Shown here piece after piece: positions 7,579 to 15,247 of a stretch of 64,000 bases of DNA (the stretch's first letter is position 1; each line of letters opens with the position of its first letter). Below the pieces are notes generated by a model. The model searched no databases. It saw only the letters and a list, made by a program, of their open reading frames with translations, and was not told the DNA's origin. The translations under genes and the position numbers were made by a program. This DNA comes from Solirubrobacter phytolaccae (GTDB taxonomy: Bacteria > Actinomycetota > Thermoleophilia > Solirubrobacterales > Solirubrobacteraceae): positions 109,242-173,241 of the forward strand of contig NZ_JAPDDP010000005.1 of assembly GCF_027587195.1 (NCBI RefSeq), read 5' to 3'.

Positions 7579-7590
7579 GAACATGTGTTC
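7579..7590 (+). promoter_or_regulatory. LexA (SOS) box of dnaE2
   Basis: GAAC-ATGT-GTTC, an exact SOS core in the context TGAGAACATGTGTTCGTG. It overlaps one candidate GTG start (7585) and abuts the other (7591), the same close placement as at imuB. Binding by the LexA encoded at the window start would repress dnaE2 directly. Confidence 0.88.
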
Positions 7591-10500
7591 GTGCCGTACG
7601 TCGAGCTTCACGCCCACACCGCCTTCTCCTTCCTGGACGGCGCCTCCTCGCCCGCAGAGCTGGCCGCCGCGGCGGCGGAGCTCGGCCACGAGGCGCTCGC
7701 GGTCACGGATCACAACGGCGTGTCGGGGTCGATGGAGTTCGCGCAGGCGGCCAAGCCGCTCGGCCTGCGGGCCATCCACGGTGTGGAGCTCGACGTGGAG
7801 GACCCGCGCCCCGAGCGTGACGGCGAGTACCGGCACGTCACGCTCCTGGTCGAGAACACGGTCGGCTGGCGCAACCTGTGCCGGATCGTCTCGCGTGCGC
7901 ACGAGCACGACCGTGATCCGCACGAGCCGCCGCCTGCGGTGCCGGTCGAGGTGTTGGAGGCCCATCCCGAGGGCCTGGTCTGCCTGAGCGGATGCGCGGA
8001 TCACGGGGTCCATGACGAGGCGACGCTCGCGCGGCTGAAGACGGCGTTCGGCCCGGACAACCTCCGCGTGGAGCTCCAGCGGCCGTTCCAGCGCCACGAC
8101 CGGTCGCGCAACCGGGAGCTGGCACAGCTCGCCAAGCGGCTCGGGCTGAAGACCGTGGCCACGGGCAACGTGCATGTCCATGCGCGCTCGCGGGCGTCGC
8201 TGCAGGACGCGTTCGTCGCGCTTCGCCACCACCTCACGCTGGATTCGTCAGAGCCGGTGCGACGGGGGAACACGGCGCACGTGCTCGCGTCACCGAAAGC
8301 CATGGCCGCGCGCTTCGAGGGGCACGCGGAGGCGGTGGAGGAGAGCGGGGAGCTCGCGGCCCGGCTGCGGTTCGACCTCACGCAGGATCTCGGGTACCGG
8401 TATCCGGGGGCGGAGGACCCGCAGGCGGCGCGCAAGCTCTCGGAGCTGTGCTGGGCGATGCTCGAGGTGCGCTATCCGCCGGGGGCCGCGAACCACGGCG
8501 CGGCGCATTCGCGGCTCATCGAGGAGCTGCGGGTGATCGACTCGCTCGGCCTCCCGGGCTTCTTCCTGCTGCACCGCGACCTGCTGGAGCTGGCGCGCGA
8601 CGTCGCGGTGGAGGTGCGCGGGCCCAGCTCGGCGCGCGCGCTGTTGCCGCCGGGGCGCGGGCGCGGGTCCTCGGTGTCGTCGATCGTCTGCTACCTCACG
8701 GGCCTCTCGCACATCGATCCGATCGCGAACGACCTGTTTCTCGGGCGGTTCCTCAACGAGGACCTCAACTCGCTGCCGGACATCGACCTGGACTTCCCGC
8801 GGGACGTGCGCGAGAAGCTGATCCCGCGCATCCATGACCGCTACGGCATGCAGCGGTCGGCGCTGGTGGCGGCGTTCCCGACGTTCCGGTCGCGCGGGGC
8901 CATCCGCGAGCTGGGGAAGGTGCTCGGCCTGCCGGCGGGGGAGCTCGAGCGGGTGGCGCGTGGCTCGGAGCCGTGGGCGGTCAAGAGCGTGGGGCGGGAC
9001 GTCGAGGTCGCGATGGGGATGGAGCCCACGGGGGAGCCCGGGCCGTTCATCGACCCGGACGCGCGGGCGAACGCGTTCGCGATGAGCACGAGTGAATGGC
9101 TCGCGATGGTCAATGGCAAGCGTCCTGACCAGGCCGAGGCGCACGAGACGGACACGTCGGATCGGTCGTACGCGCACCTTCCGGGGCGCTGGGCGTGGCT
9201 CGCGCGGCTGTGCGACGAGGCGTACGGGCTGCCGCGCCATCTCTCGCAGCACTCGGGCGGGATGATCGTCTCCACCCGCCCGTTGATCGACTGCTGCCCG
9301 GTGCTGCCGGCGGCGATGGAGGGGCGTCAGCTCTGCCAGTGGGACAAGGACTCGTGCGCCGACGCGGGGTTCCTGAAGATCGACCTGCTGGGGCTCGGGA
9401 TGCTGTCGGCGGTCGAGCGCTGCGTGGAGGAGATCGGGCGGGTGCGTGGGGAGCGGGTGGACCTGTCGCGGATCCCGTACGACGACAAGCCGACCTACGA
9501 CGCGATCCAGGTGGCCGACACGATGGGTGTGTTCCAGATCGAGTCGCGTGCGCAGATGGCGTCGCTGCTGCGGACGCGGCCGGAGTCGTTGGAGGACCTG
9601 ACGATCCAGGTGGCGATCGTGCGGCCGGGGCCGATCCTGGGCGGCGCGGTCAACCCGTACATCCAGCGTCGGCAGACGCAGCGCGAGAACCCGGACTACG
9701 AGGTGCCGTACGAGCACGAGTCGCTGCGCGAGGTGCTCAAGGACACGCTCGGCACGATCATCTTCCAGGACCAGGTGATCGAGGTGGCGATGGCGTTCGC
9801 CGGCTTCTCGCCCGGAGAGGCGGAGGGGTTGCGCCGCGCGATGAGCCGCAAGCGCTCGGCCGAGGCGATCGAGGCCTACCACCAGCGGTTCCTCGACGGC
9901 GCGCGGACCACGCACGGCGTGGGCGAGGAGGTCGCCGAGCGCGTCTACGGGATGATCGTCGGCTTCTCGGGCTTCGGCTTCCCGAAGGCGCACGGCGCGG
10001 CGTTCGGGCTGCTCGCCTACCAGTCGACGTGGCTGCGCGTGCACCACACGCCGGAGTTCCTCTGCGCGCTCCTGAACGAGCAGCCGATGGGGTTCTACGC
10101 GCCGGACACGCTCGCGCACGAAGCCCAGCGCCGAGGGGTCGAGCTGCGCCCGCCGGACGTCAACGAGAGCGAAGCGCTGTGCATGGTCGAATGGGTGCCC
10201 GAGCTGGGCCCGTATCCCGGGCCGCCGAGTGACGCCGACGCCGAGCGGGCCGCCGCGGCCTTGATCGAGGTGGGCATTGCCGCAGGCGACGGCCAGGCGC
10301 TGCGAGTCGTGGAGGGAGGCGCGGGTAGCGGGGGCGGCGCGGCGGGCGCCGTCCCCGCGGGGGTCGTGCGGCTCGGGCTCGGCTATGTGTCGGGGGTGCG
10401 GGAGGACGAGGTCAAGGCGCTCGTGGCGGCGCGGAAGGCGGGTGGGCCGTTCCGATCGCTCGCGGATCTGGCTTCGCGGGCCGGGGCCGGGCGGCCGGCG

Positions 10501-11232
10501 CTGGACAAGCTGGCGTGGGCCGGGGCGTGCGACTCGCTGGTGGGCGGGGCGTCCGAGCATGCGCGGCGAACGGCGTTGTGGCAGCTCGGGGTGGCGGCGC
10601 CGGGGGAGCGGCTCGTCGAGGGGACGCAGCTGGCGCTGCCGCTGGAGGTCCCGGACGCGCCGGAGCTGCGGCCGCTCACGCCGTGGGAGTCGATGATCGG
10701 GGACTACGCGACGACGGGGCTCACACTCGGGCCGCATCCGATGAAGCTGCTGCGACGGTCGTTGCCGCCGAACACGGTGTCGATCGCGGACCTGCAGCGG
10801 ATTCCGCACGACACGCCGGTGCGGTTGGGTGGGCTCGTGGTGGCGCGGCAGCGGCCGGGGACGGCGAAGGGGATCGTGTTCCTGCTGCTGGAGGACGAGT
10901 TCGGGACGATCAACCTGATCGTGCCGCCGGACCTGTATGAGGCGAACCGGCTGACGGTGCGCTCGGAACCGCTGCTGCTGTGCCAGGGGCGGCTGGAGAA
11001 GCTGCCGCAGGCGGGCGGCGGGATCAACCTGTTCGTCAAGGCGGTGCGGGCGCTGGTCACGCCGGACGACGTGAAGGCGGACGTCGTCGAGCTGGCGGAG
11101 CGGCGCGTGCAGGCGGCTGCGACCGGCCGCGGCGAGGGCGAGCAGGGCGGGCGCGAGGCGGCGGCCACGATGGGCGAGTTCCGCCAGGTCTCGCCGCCGA
11201 TCCAGAGCTTCGCGTCGGGGCGGCGACGGTAG
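7585..11232 (+). CDS. dnaE2: Error-prone DNA polymerase III alpha subunit DnaE2
   Basis: A 1215-residue C-family polymerase that carries out damage-induced translesion synthesis with ImuB. The N-terminal PHP domain begins PYVELHAHTAFSFLDG, with TDHNGVSGSMEFA. The polymerase core has the catalytic PDIDLDFPRDVREK at about residue 397 and the GFPKAHGAAFGLLAYQSTWL fingers segment. The OB-fold at about residues 1075-1130 contains VRLGGLVVARQRPGTAKG, as in DnaE2 rather than DnaE1. A Gly/Ala-rich insertion at about residues 910-930 (GGAGSGGGAAGAVPAG) looks lineage-specific. GTG 7585 lies inside the LexA box, so GTG 7591 is an equally good start. No ribosome-binding site is evident, so the message may be leaderless. 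Confidence 0.95.
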   Translation: MFVPYVELHAHTAFSFLDGASSPAELAAAAAELGHEALAVTDHNGVSGSMEFAQAAKPLGLRAIHGVELDVEDPRPERDGEYRHVTLLVENTVGWRNLCRIVSRAHEHDRDPHEPPPAVPVEVLEAHPEGLVCLSGCADHGVHDEATLARLKTAFGPDNLRVELQRPFQRHDRSRNRELAQLAKRLGLKTVATGNVHVHARSRASLQDAFVALRHHLTLDSSEPVRRGNTAHVLASPKAMAARFEGHAEAVEESGELAARLRFDLTQDLGYRYPGAEDPQAARKLSELCWAMLEVRYPPGAANHGAAHSRLIEELRVIDSLGLPGFFLLHRDLLELARDVAVEVRGPSSARALLPPGRGRGSSVSSIVCYLTGLSHIDPIANDLFLGRFLNEDLNSLPDIDLDFPRDVREKLIPRIHDRYGMQRSALVAAFPTFRSRGAIRELGKVLGLPAGELERVARGSEPWAVKSVGRDVEVAMGMEPTGEPGPFIDPDARANAFAMSTSEWLAMVNGKRPDQAEAHETDTSDRSYAHLPGRWAWLARLCDEAYGLPRHLSQHSGGMIVSTRPLIDCCPVLPAAMEGRQLCQWDKDSCADAGFLKIDLLGLGMLSAVERCVEEIGRVRGERVDLSRIPYDDKPTYDAIQVADTMGVFQIESRAQMASLLRTRPESLEDLTIQVAIVRPGPILGGAVNPYIQRRQTQRENPDYEVPYEHESLREVLKDTLGTIIFQDQVIEVAMAFAGFSPGEAEGLRRAMSRKRSAEAIEAYHQRFLDGARTTHGVGEEVAERVYGMIVGFSGFGFPKAHGAAFGLLAYQSTWLRVHHTPEFLCALLNEQPMGFYAPDTLAHEAQRRGVELRPPDVNESEALCMVEWVPELGPYPGPPSDADAERAAAALIEVGIAAGDGQALRVVEGGAGSGGGAAGAVPAGVVRLGLGYVSGVREDEVKALVAARKAGGPFRSLADLASRAGAGRPALDKLAWAGACDSLVGGASEHARRTALWQLGVAAPGERLVEGTQLALPLEVPDAPELRPLTPWESMIGDYATTGLTLGPHPMKLLRRSLPPNTVSIADLQRIPHDTPVRLGGLVVARQRPGTAKGIVFLLLEDEFGTINLIVPPDLYEANRLTVRSEPLLLCQGRLEKLPQAGGGINLFVKAVRALVTPDDVKADVVELAERRVQAAATGRGEGEQGGREAAATMGEFRQVSPPIQSFASGRRR

Positions 11233-11274
11233 ATGCCGGCGCCGACTCGAGGCTCTGCCTCGGGTGTGGCGTGG

Positions 11275-11318
11275 CCGATACGCGGCTCAGGTTCGGGCCT
11301 GAGGCGGTGAGGTATCGG
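11275..11318. terminator. Nested stem structure after dnaE2
   Basis: Outer arms CCGATAC (11275-11281) and GTATCGG (11312-11318) enclose a second hairpin, CTCAGG-TTCGGG-CCTGAG (11286-11303). It lies 42 bases after the dnaE2 stop and 68 bases before the cytochrome c start. There is no clear T-run, so it is either a weak terminator or a structured leader of the downstream gene. Confidence 0.4.
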
Positions 11319-11386
11319 TGCGTTTGGAGGGGTTCTGAGACAGTCTCGCCGCTAGCCACCCGGTGGAGCGGGTACATTGCACGCCC

Positions 11387-11896
11387 GTGGGCACCCTCTT
11401 TTTCGTCCTTGCCTTTGTTGGGCTTGCACTGATCACGCTCGTGGCCGCGATGAGTCGCGGTCGCGGGGGACTCGCCGGACTCATGCACTCGGATTCTCGA
11501 GGCAGTCGCCGGACGATCCTGCTGCTGTTCTTCCTGTCGATCGTGGTGCTCGGCGGGTTGGTGCCGGCGTGGGTGATCAGCTCCGAGGCCAACAACAAGG
11601 ACATCCCGTCCGCGCAGATCTCCGGTCTCACGGACGAGGAGAAGCGTGGTCAGGAGCTGTTCGGCAAGCGCTGCAGCCTCTGCCACACGCTGAAGGCCGC
11701 GAACGCGGTCGCGAAGGTCGGCCCCAACCTCGACACGCTGGCGCCGAACGAGGAGTTCACCCTGGACGCGATCCTCAAGGGTCGCTCGAACGGGAACGGC
11801 CAGATGCCGGCCGAGCTGTACACGGGTCAGGACGCCGAGGACGTCGCGAAATTTGTCGCAAAGTCCGTGGGCGCTGCCCCTCCGTCCGGCGGTTGA
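11387..11896 (+). CDS. Membrane-anchored mono-heme cytochrome c
   Basis: A 169-residue protein from GTG 11387 (an in-frame GTG at 11363 is the alternative). Two transmembrane segments (about residues 2-22 and 39-58) precede an exported class I cytochrome c domain. The heme-binding CSLCH motif is at residues 96-100, and the likely axial methionine is in NGQMPAELY. The segment EEKRGQELFGKRCSLCHTL and the closing DAEDVAKFVAKSVG are typical. It should carry electrons on the outer membrane face, perhaps to a terminal oxidase. No oxidase genes are nearby. Confidence 0.88.
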   Translation: MGTLFFVLAFVGLALITLVAAMSRGRGGLAGLMHSDSRGSRRTILLLFFLSIVVLGGLVPAWVISSEANNKDIPSAQISGLTDEEKRGQELFGKRCSLCHTLKAANAVAKVGPNLDTLAPNEEFTLDAILKGRSNGNGQMPAELYTGQDAEDVAKFVAKSVGAAPPSGG

Positions 11897-11944
11897 TGTA
11901 GAAAGCACAAGCGTGCAGGCGCTTTCGGCGCTGGTACGATTTCG

Positions 11945-12075
11945 AGCGCATCCGCTGAATTCCCGTTGGACGCGGGAAGCGGGGGACCCACTGCAGGTGG
12001 GGCGAATCGATGGTCGTCCTGGTCGTCGTAGCGCCGCTCTTCTGGCGCGAGCCCGTCAGCTAACCCCGTAAGCCG
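11945..12075 (+). promoter_or_regulatory. c-di-AMP riboswitch (ydaO/yuaA class)
   Basis: Conserved ydaO blocks are readable in order: CCGCTGAATTCCCG with GGACGCGGGAAGCGGGGGA, the paired ACCCACTGCAGGTGGGGCGAATCGATGG, then GAGCCCGTCAGCTAACCCCG and TAAGCC. These match the sequence signature of the c-di-AMP riboswitch that turns off cell-wall and osmotic genes when c-di-AMP is high. It ends 17 bases before the ATG of the next gene, with GAGGAAGAGGA as the ribosome-binding region. Short frames through it are not genes. Confidence 0.88.
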
Positions 12076-12092
12076 AGGAAGAGGACGAGTCG

Positions 12093-12833
12093 ATGGCCCC
12101 TGAACAAGAAGCCCACGAACGGGCCTTCTACGACCGCGAGAACGCGGGGACGCCCCGGCGTCAGCGTGCCGCGGCCGACTGGGGTGTCAACGAGGACATC
12201 TTCGACCGCATGCCCAGCCGCTTCGCTCGCGTCGAGCGGCGCGCCGAGCACCGCGAGATCGTCATCCGCCAAGAGGGCGAGACCGCCACGGCGGTCGTCG
12301 AGCGCGGAGGGGACGAAGGGCGCCGGTTCGCCCGCAGCAGCGAGACCGGCGAGTGGACGAGCGTCGAGCTCGTACGCGCCGACGGCACGGCGACGCGAGC
12401 CGCGAGCGCCCGCGCCGAGCGCACGCCCGTCCGCGACGAGCGCGCCGAAGCCTCGGCCGCGCGCCGCGACACCGACCTTGATCCCCGCGCCGCGGCACGT
12501 GCCGTGATGTCGTGGGGCGCCGACCTCGACGAGGCGCCGCTCGTGCCCGGTGAGAGCCGGACGATCGTGCTCTCGCGCGACGAGGACGAGCTCGTCGACG
12601 ACACGCCGCGAGCGCGCCAGACGGCCGAGTTCGACTCGCTGCCCGTCGAGCCGCAGGAGCGCAAGACCGTGGTGATCAGCGGGCACCCGGACCGGCTTCC
12701 CGTGCCGCGCACGGAGCGCCGGCCGCGGACCGCGGTGGAGCGGATCGGGCACCGGCCGGACCGGATCGCGGGCTACGCGGTGGCCCTCGGATTCCTGCTC
12801 GTGCTGATCGCGGTTCTGACCACCGGCCAGTGA
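12093..12833 (+). CDS. Unknown protein with C-terminal membrane anchor, downstream of c-di-AMP riboswitch
   Basis: A 246-residue protein, ATG 12093 after a strong purine-rich ribosome-binding site. Residues 1-220 are highly charged (many Arg/Glu/Asp), with no signal peptide and some beta-like stretches (HREIVIRQEGETATAVVERGG; EWTSVELVRADGTAT). One transmembrane helix closes the protein (GYAVALGFLLVLIAVLTTG, about residues 226-244), so it is tail-anchored with the bulk probably in the cytoplasm. No family is recognised. The riboswitch places it in the c-di-AMP regulon, where cell-wall hydrolases and potassium or osmolyte transporters are usual. A role in envelope or turgor control is inferred from that only. 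Confidence 0.75.
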   Translation: MAPEQEAHERAFYDRENAGTPRRQRAAADWGVNEDIFDRMPSRFARVERRAEHREIVIRQEGETATAVVERGGDEGRRFARSSETGEWTSVELVRADGTATRAASARAERTPVRDERAEASAARRDTDLDPRAAARAVMSWGADLDEAPLVPGESRTIVLSRDEDELVDDTPRARQTAEFDSLPVEPQERKTVVISGHPDRLPVPRTERRPRTAVERIGHRPDRIAGYAVALGFLLVLIAVLTTGQ

Positions 12834-12876
12834 ACCTTGCGCCGAAGCCTTGCGGGGCGCGGCGTCCGGACATACC

Positions 12877-12891
12877 CTTACCTGTCGTAAG
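12877..12891. promoter_or_regulatory. Possible regulator site upstream of the CMD-HxlR pair
   Basis: Short inverted repeat CTTAC-CTGTC-GTAAG, 29 bases before the start of the carboxymuconolactone-decarboxylase-like gene. HxlR-type regulators often control the operon they belong to, so this is a candidate site. The arms are only five bases. Confidence 0.25.
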
Positions 12892-12919
12892 CCCCCCTAG
12901 CTCCCCCACGGTGGTGGCC

Positions 12920-13483
12920 ATGCCCAAGACAGAGATGAGCCGGTTCCCTATCCACGACGACCTGACGGCGCCGGAGGACTCGATCGCGATCCTCAAGGGC
13001 GCGTCGTCGGCCGCCGGACAACTGCCGAACTTCCTCGGCGTGCTGGCGGGCGCGCCGGCGGCGTTGCGAGCGTACGTCCGCTTCAGGGCGGAGCTCCGCA
13101 AAGGCCATTTGCCGCGGCACTCCGCTGAGCGGATTGGGCTCGCGGTCGCCGAGTACTACGGCTCCAAGCCGGGCCTGCAGCTGCACACGCGTACGGGCCG
13201 CCAGGCGGGCCTCGGCATCGACGAGGTCGCGCGAGCGAAGCGCTGGGACTCCTCCGACCATCGCGAGGCGGCGCTGCTGCGGTACGTGCGCCCCTTGCTG
13301 ACGGACGGCAAGTTCCCGCAGCACCTGCACGAGGAAGCGCGCGAAGCGGGCTGGACCGAGGAGCAGCTGCTGGAGGCGATCGCGGTGCTCTCCATGGAGT
13401 CCTTCACCGCTATGGTCAACGTCGCCGGCGACGTCCCCGTGGACGGCTCCGTCGAAGAGACGCGGGTGCTGCGCGCCGCGTAA
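12920..13483 (+). CDS. AhpD-fold (carboxymuconolactone decarboxylase family) protein lacking the usual cysteines
   Basis: A 187-residue protein from ATG 12920; GTG codons at 12911 and 12914 are alternatives. The fold is recognisable by PNFLGVLAGAPAALRAYVRFRAEL, RHSAERIGLAVAEYYG, LQLHTRTGRQAGL and EEQLLEAIAVLSMESFTAMVNV. In peroxidase members the motif is E-x-x-C-x-x-C-x-x-x-H. Here the segment reads EYYGSKPGLQLHT, keeping the Glu and His but having no cysteine. It is therefore unlikely to act as an alkylhydroperoxidase. Four bases separate it from the HxlR gene, which suggests an operon with a regulator sensing the same signal. Confidence 0.85.
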   Translation: MPKTEMSRFPIHDDLTAPEDSIAILKGASSAAGQLPNFLGVLAGAPAALRAYVRFRAELRKGHLPRHSAERIGLAVAEYYGSKPGLQLHTRTGRQAGLGIDEVARAKRWDSSDHREAALLRYVRPLLTDGKFPQHLHEEAREAGWTEEQLLEAIAVLSMESFTAMVNVAGDVPVDGSVEETRVLRAA

Positions 13484-13487
13484 CCCC

Positions 13488-13850
13488 ATGAACCCCGGGT
13501 CGACGACAACTCAGGCCCCAGATGGCGCCGCCGAAACGCACGACTGCCCGTGCTGCCCGCGCTACCACGAAGCGGTCGAGCTCGTGGGCAAGCGCTGGAC
13601 CGGCGCGATCCTCTACGTCCTGCTGCACGGCGGTCGGATGCGGTTCACCGAGATCGCACACTCGGTGCCGGACCTGTCCGACCGCCTGCTCTCCGAGCGC
13701 ATGAAGGAGCTCGAGGCGCGGGGCATCGTCCTGCGGCATGTGAGCGACGGCACACCGACCAAGGTCTCCTACGAGCTGACCGCCAAGGGGCGCGAGCTCG
13801 CGCCCGCGATGGCGGAGATCAAGCAGTGGGCCGACCGCTGGTTGGACTGA
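13488..13850 (+). CDS. HxlR family winged-helix regulator
   Basis: A 120-residue regulator. The signature HxlR region starts CPCCPRYHEAVELVGKRWTGAILYVLL, and the DNA-recognition part is RFTEIAHSVPDLSDRLLSERMKELEARGIV, with a wing ending VSYELTAKGRELAPAM. Two adjacent cysteines near residues 20-23 (CPCC) could be redox-sensitive, as described for some HxlR proteins. It follows the AhpD-fold gene by four bases and probably autoregulates the pair. It is transcribed toward glnA, but 56 bases separate the two. Confidence 0.9.
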   Translation: MNPGSTTTQAPDGAAETHDCPCCPRYHEAVELVGKRWTGAILYVLLHGGRMRFTEIAHSVPDLSDRLLSERMKELEARGIVLRHVSDGTPTKVSYELTAKGRELAPAMAEIKQWADRWLD

Positions 13851-13906
13851 GTCCGACCGCACGTACACCCCGACACGCCGCCGTGTCCATTAGCCTGCAC
13901 GGCGCC

Positions 13907-15247
13907 ATGTCAGACCGTCCACAAACTGCCGAAGACGTCAAGGCGCTCGTCGCGGAGAACAACATCCGCTTCGTCCGCCTGTGGTTCACCGACATCCTCG
14001 GGCAGCTCAAGTCCTTTTCGATCTCCGCCGAGCAGCTCGACGACGCCTTCGAGGGCGGCATGGGCTTCGACGGCTCTTCGATCACCGGCTTCAACGCCAT
14101 CGAGGAGTCGGACATGATCGCCATGCCCGACGCGTCGACCTTCAACGTGCTGCCCTGGCGGCCGGAGGACGGTGCGGGCGTAGCGCGCATGTTCGCCGAC
14201 GTCCAGACGCCGGAGGGCCGCCCCTACGAGGGTGATCCGCGCCACGTCCTCCGCCGCGCCGAGCAGCGCGCGAAGGACATGGGCTTCGACGTGTTCAACG
14301 TCGGCCCGGAGCTCGAGTACTACCTGTTCAAGGACAACAAGGGCACCGAGGTCCTGGACGAGGGTGGCTACTTCGACCTCACGACGCTGGACGCCGGCTC
14401 GGACGTGCGCCGCGACACGGTCCTCGCGCTCAACCGCCTGGGCATCGACGTCGAGTACTCGCACCACGAGGTCGGCCCGTCCCAGCACGAGATCGACATG
14501 CGCTACGCCGGCGCGCTGAAGATGGCCGACGACTGCATGACCTACCGCATCACGGTCAAGGAGTACGCGCTCAAGTACGGCTGGCACGCGACGTTCATGC
14601 CTAAGCCGCTGTTCGGCCAGAACGGCTCCGGCATGCACACGCACCAGTCCCTGTTCAAGGACGGCCGCAACGCCTTCTACGACGCGGACGACAAGTACTT
14701 CCTGAGCGACACCGGCAAGGCCTTCATCGCCGGCCAGCTCCGCCACGCGCGTGAGATCTGCAGCATCTTCGCCCAGTGGGTGAACTCCTATAAGCGGCTT
14801 GTGCCTGGCTACGAAGCGCCGGTCTACGTCGCCTGGAGCCGTCGCAACCGCTCGGCGCTGGTGCGTGTCCCGCTGTACCACCCCGGCAAGGAGAACGCGA
14901 CCCGGATGGAGCTGCGCGCCCCGGACCCCGCGTGCAACCCGTACCTGACGTTCGCGGTGCTCCTGCAGGCCGGCCTGGAGGGCATCGAGCGCGGCTACGA
15001 GCTGCCCGAGCCGATGGAGAAGAACCTCTACCACCTGTCCCCGGACGAGCGGCGGCGCCTCGGCATCGAGCAGCTGCCGGAGACGCTGGGCGAGGCGGTC
15101 GAGGTCACCGCGGAGTCCGAGCTCGTGCTGCGGACGCTCGGCGAGCACATCTTCAACCGCTACATCGAGATCAAGCGCCAGGAGTGGGAGGACTACCGCG
15201 TCCAGGTCACTCCGTGGGAGCTTGAGCGCTATCTCTCGATTCTCTAG
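13907..15247 (+). CDS. glnA: Type I glutamine synthetase
   Basis: A 446-residue enzyme that joins ammonia and glutamate using ATP. The frame is open far upstream, but the family begins at MSDRPQTAEDVKALVAENNI. Visible motifs are MGFDGSSITGF, the Glu ligands in GPELEYYLF and SHHEVGPSQHEIDM, the ATP-binding region FMPKPLFGQNGSGMHTHQS, and the glutamate-binding AYVAWSRRNRSALVRVP-like segment. Length and the NLYHLSPDERRRLGI loop fit the shorter GSI-alpha group (B. subtilis-like, about 444 residues) rather than the adenylylated GSI-beta enzymes. Its 3' end overlaps the convergent MMPL gene by 41 bases. Confidence 0.96.
   Translation: MSDRPQTAEDVKALVAENNIRFVRLWFTDILGQLKSFSISAEQLDDAFEGGMGFDGSSITGFNAIEESDMIAMPDASTFNVLPWRPEDGAGVARMFADVQTPEGRPYEGDPRHVLRRAEQRAKDMGFDVFNVGPELEYYLFKDNKGTEVLDEGGYFDLTTLDAGSDVRRDTVLALNRLGIDVEYSHHEVGPSQHEIDMRYAGALKMADDCMTYRITVKEYALKYGWHATFMPKPLFGQNGSGMHTHQSLFKDGRNAFYDADDKYFLSDTGKAFIAGQLRHAREICSIFAQWVNSYKRLVPGYEAPVYVAWSRRNRSALVRVPLYHPGKENATRMELRAPDPACNPYLTFAVLLQAGLEGIERGYELPEPMEKNLYHLSPDERRRLGIEQLPETLGEAVEVTAESELVLRTLGEHIFNRYIEIKRQEWEDYRVQVTPWELERYLSIL

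Noticed and set aside
8290..10809. Open frame of 839 codons antisense to dnaE2
   Set aside because: High GC leaves antisense frames stop-poor. The translation is Arg/His/Leu-rich with no fold signature, while the plus strand encodes a clear DnaE2.
11853..12071. Short plus-strand frame over the riboswitch region
   Set aside because: The bases match c-di-AMP riboswitch blocks and the protein has no support.
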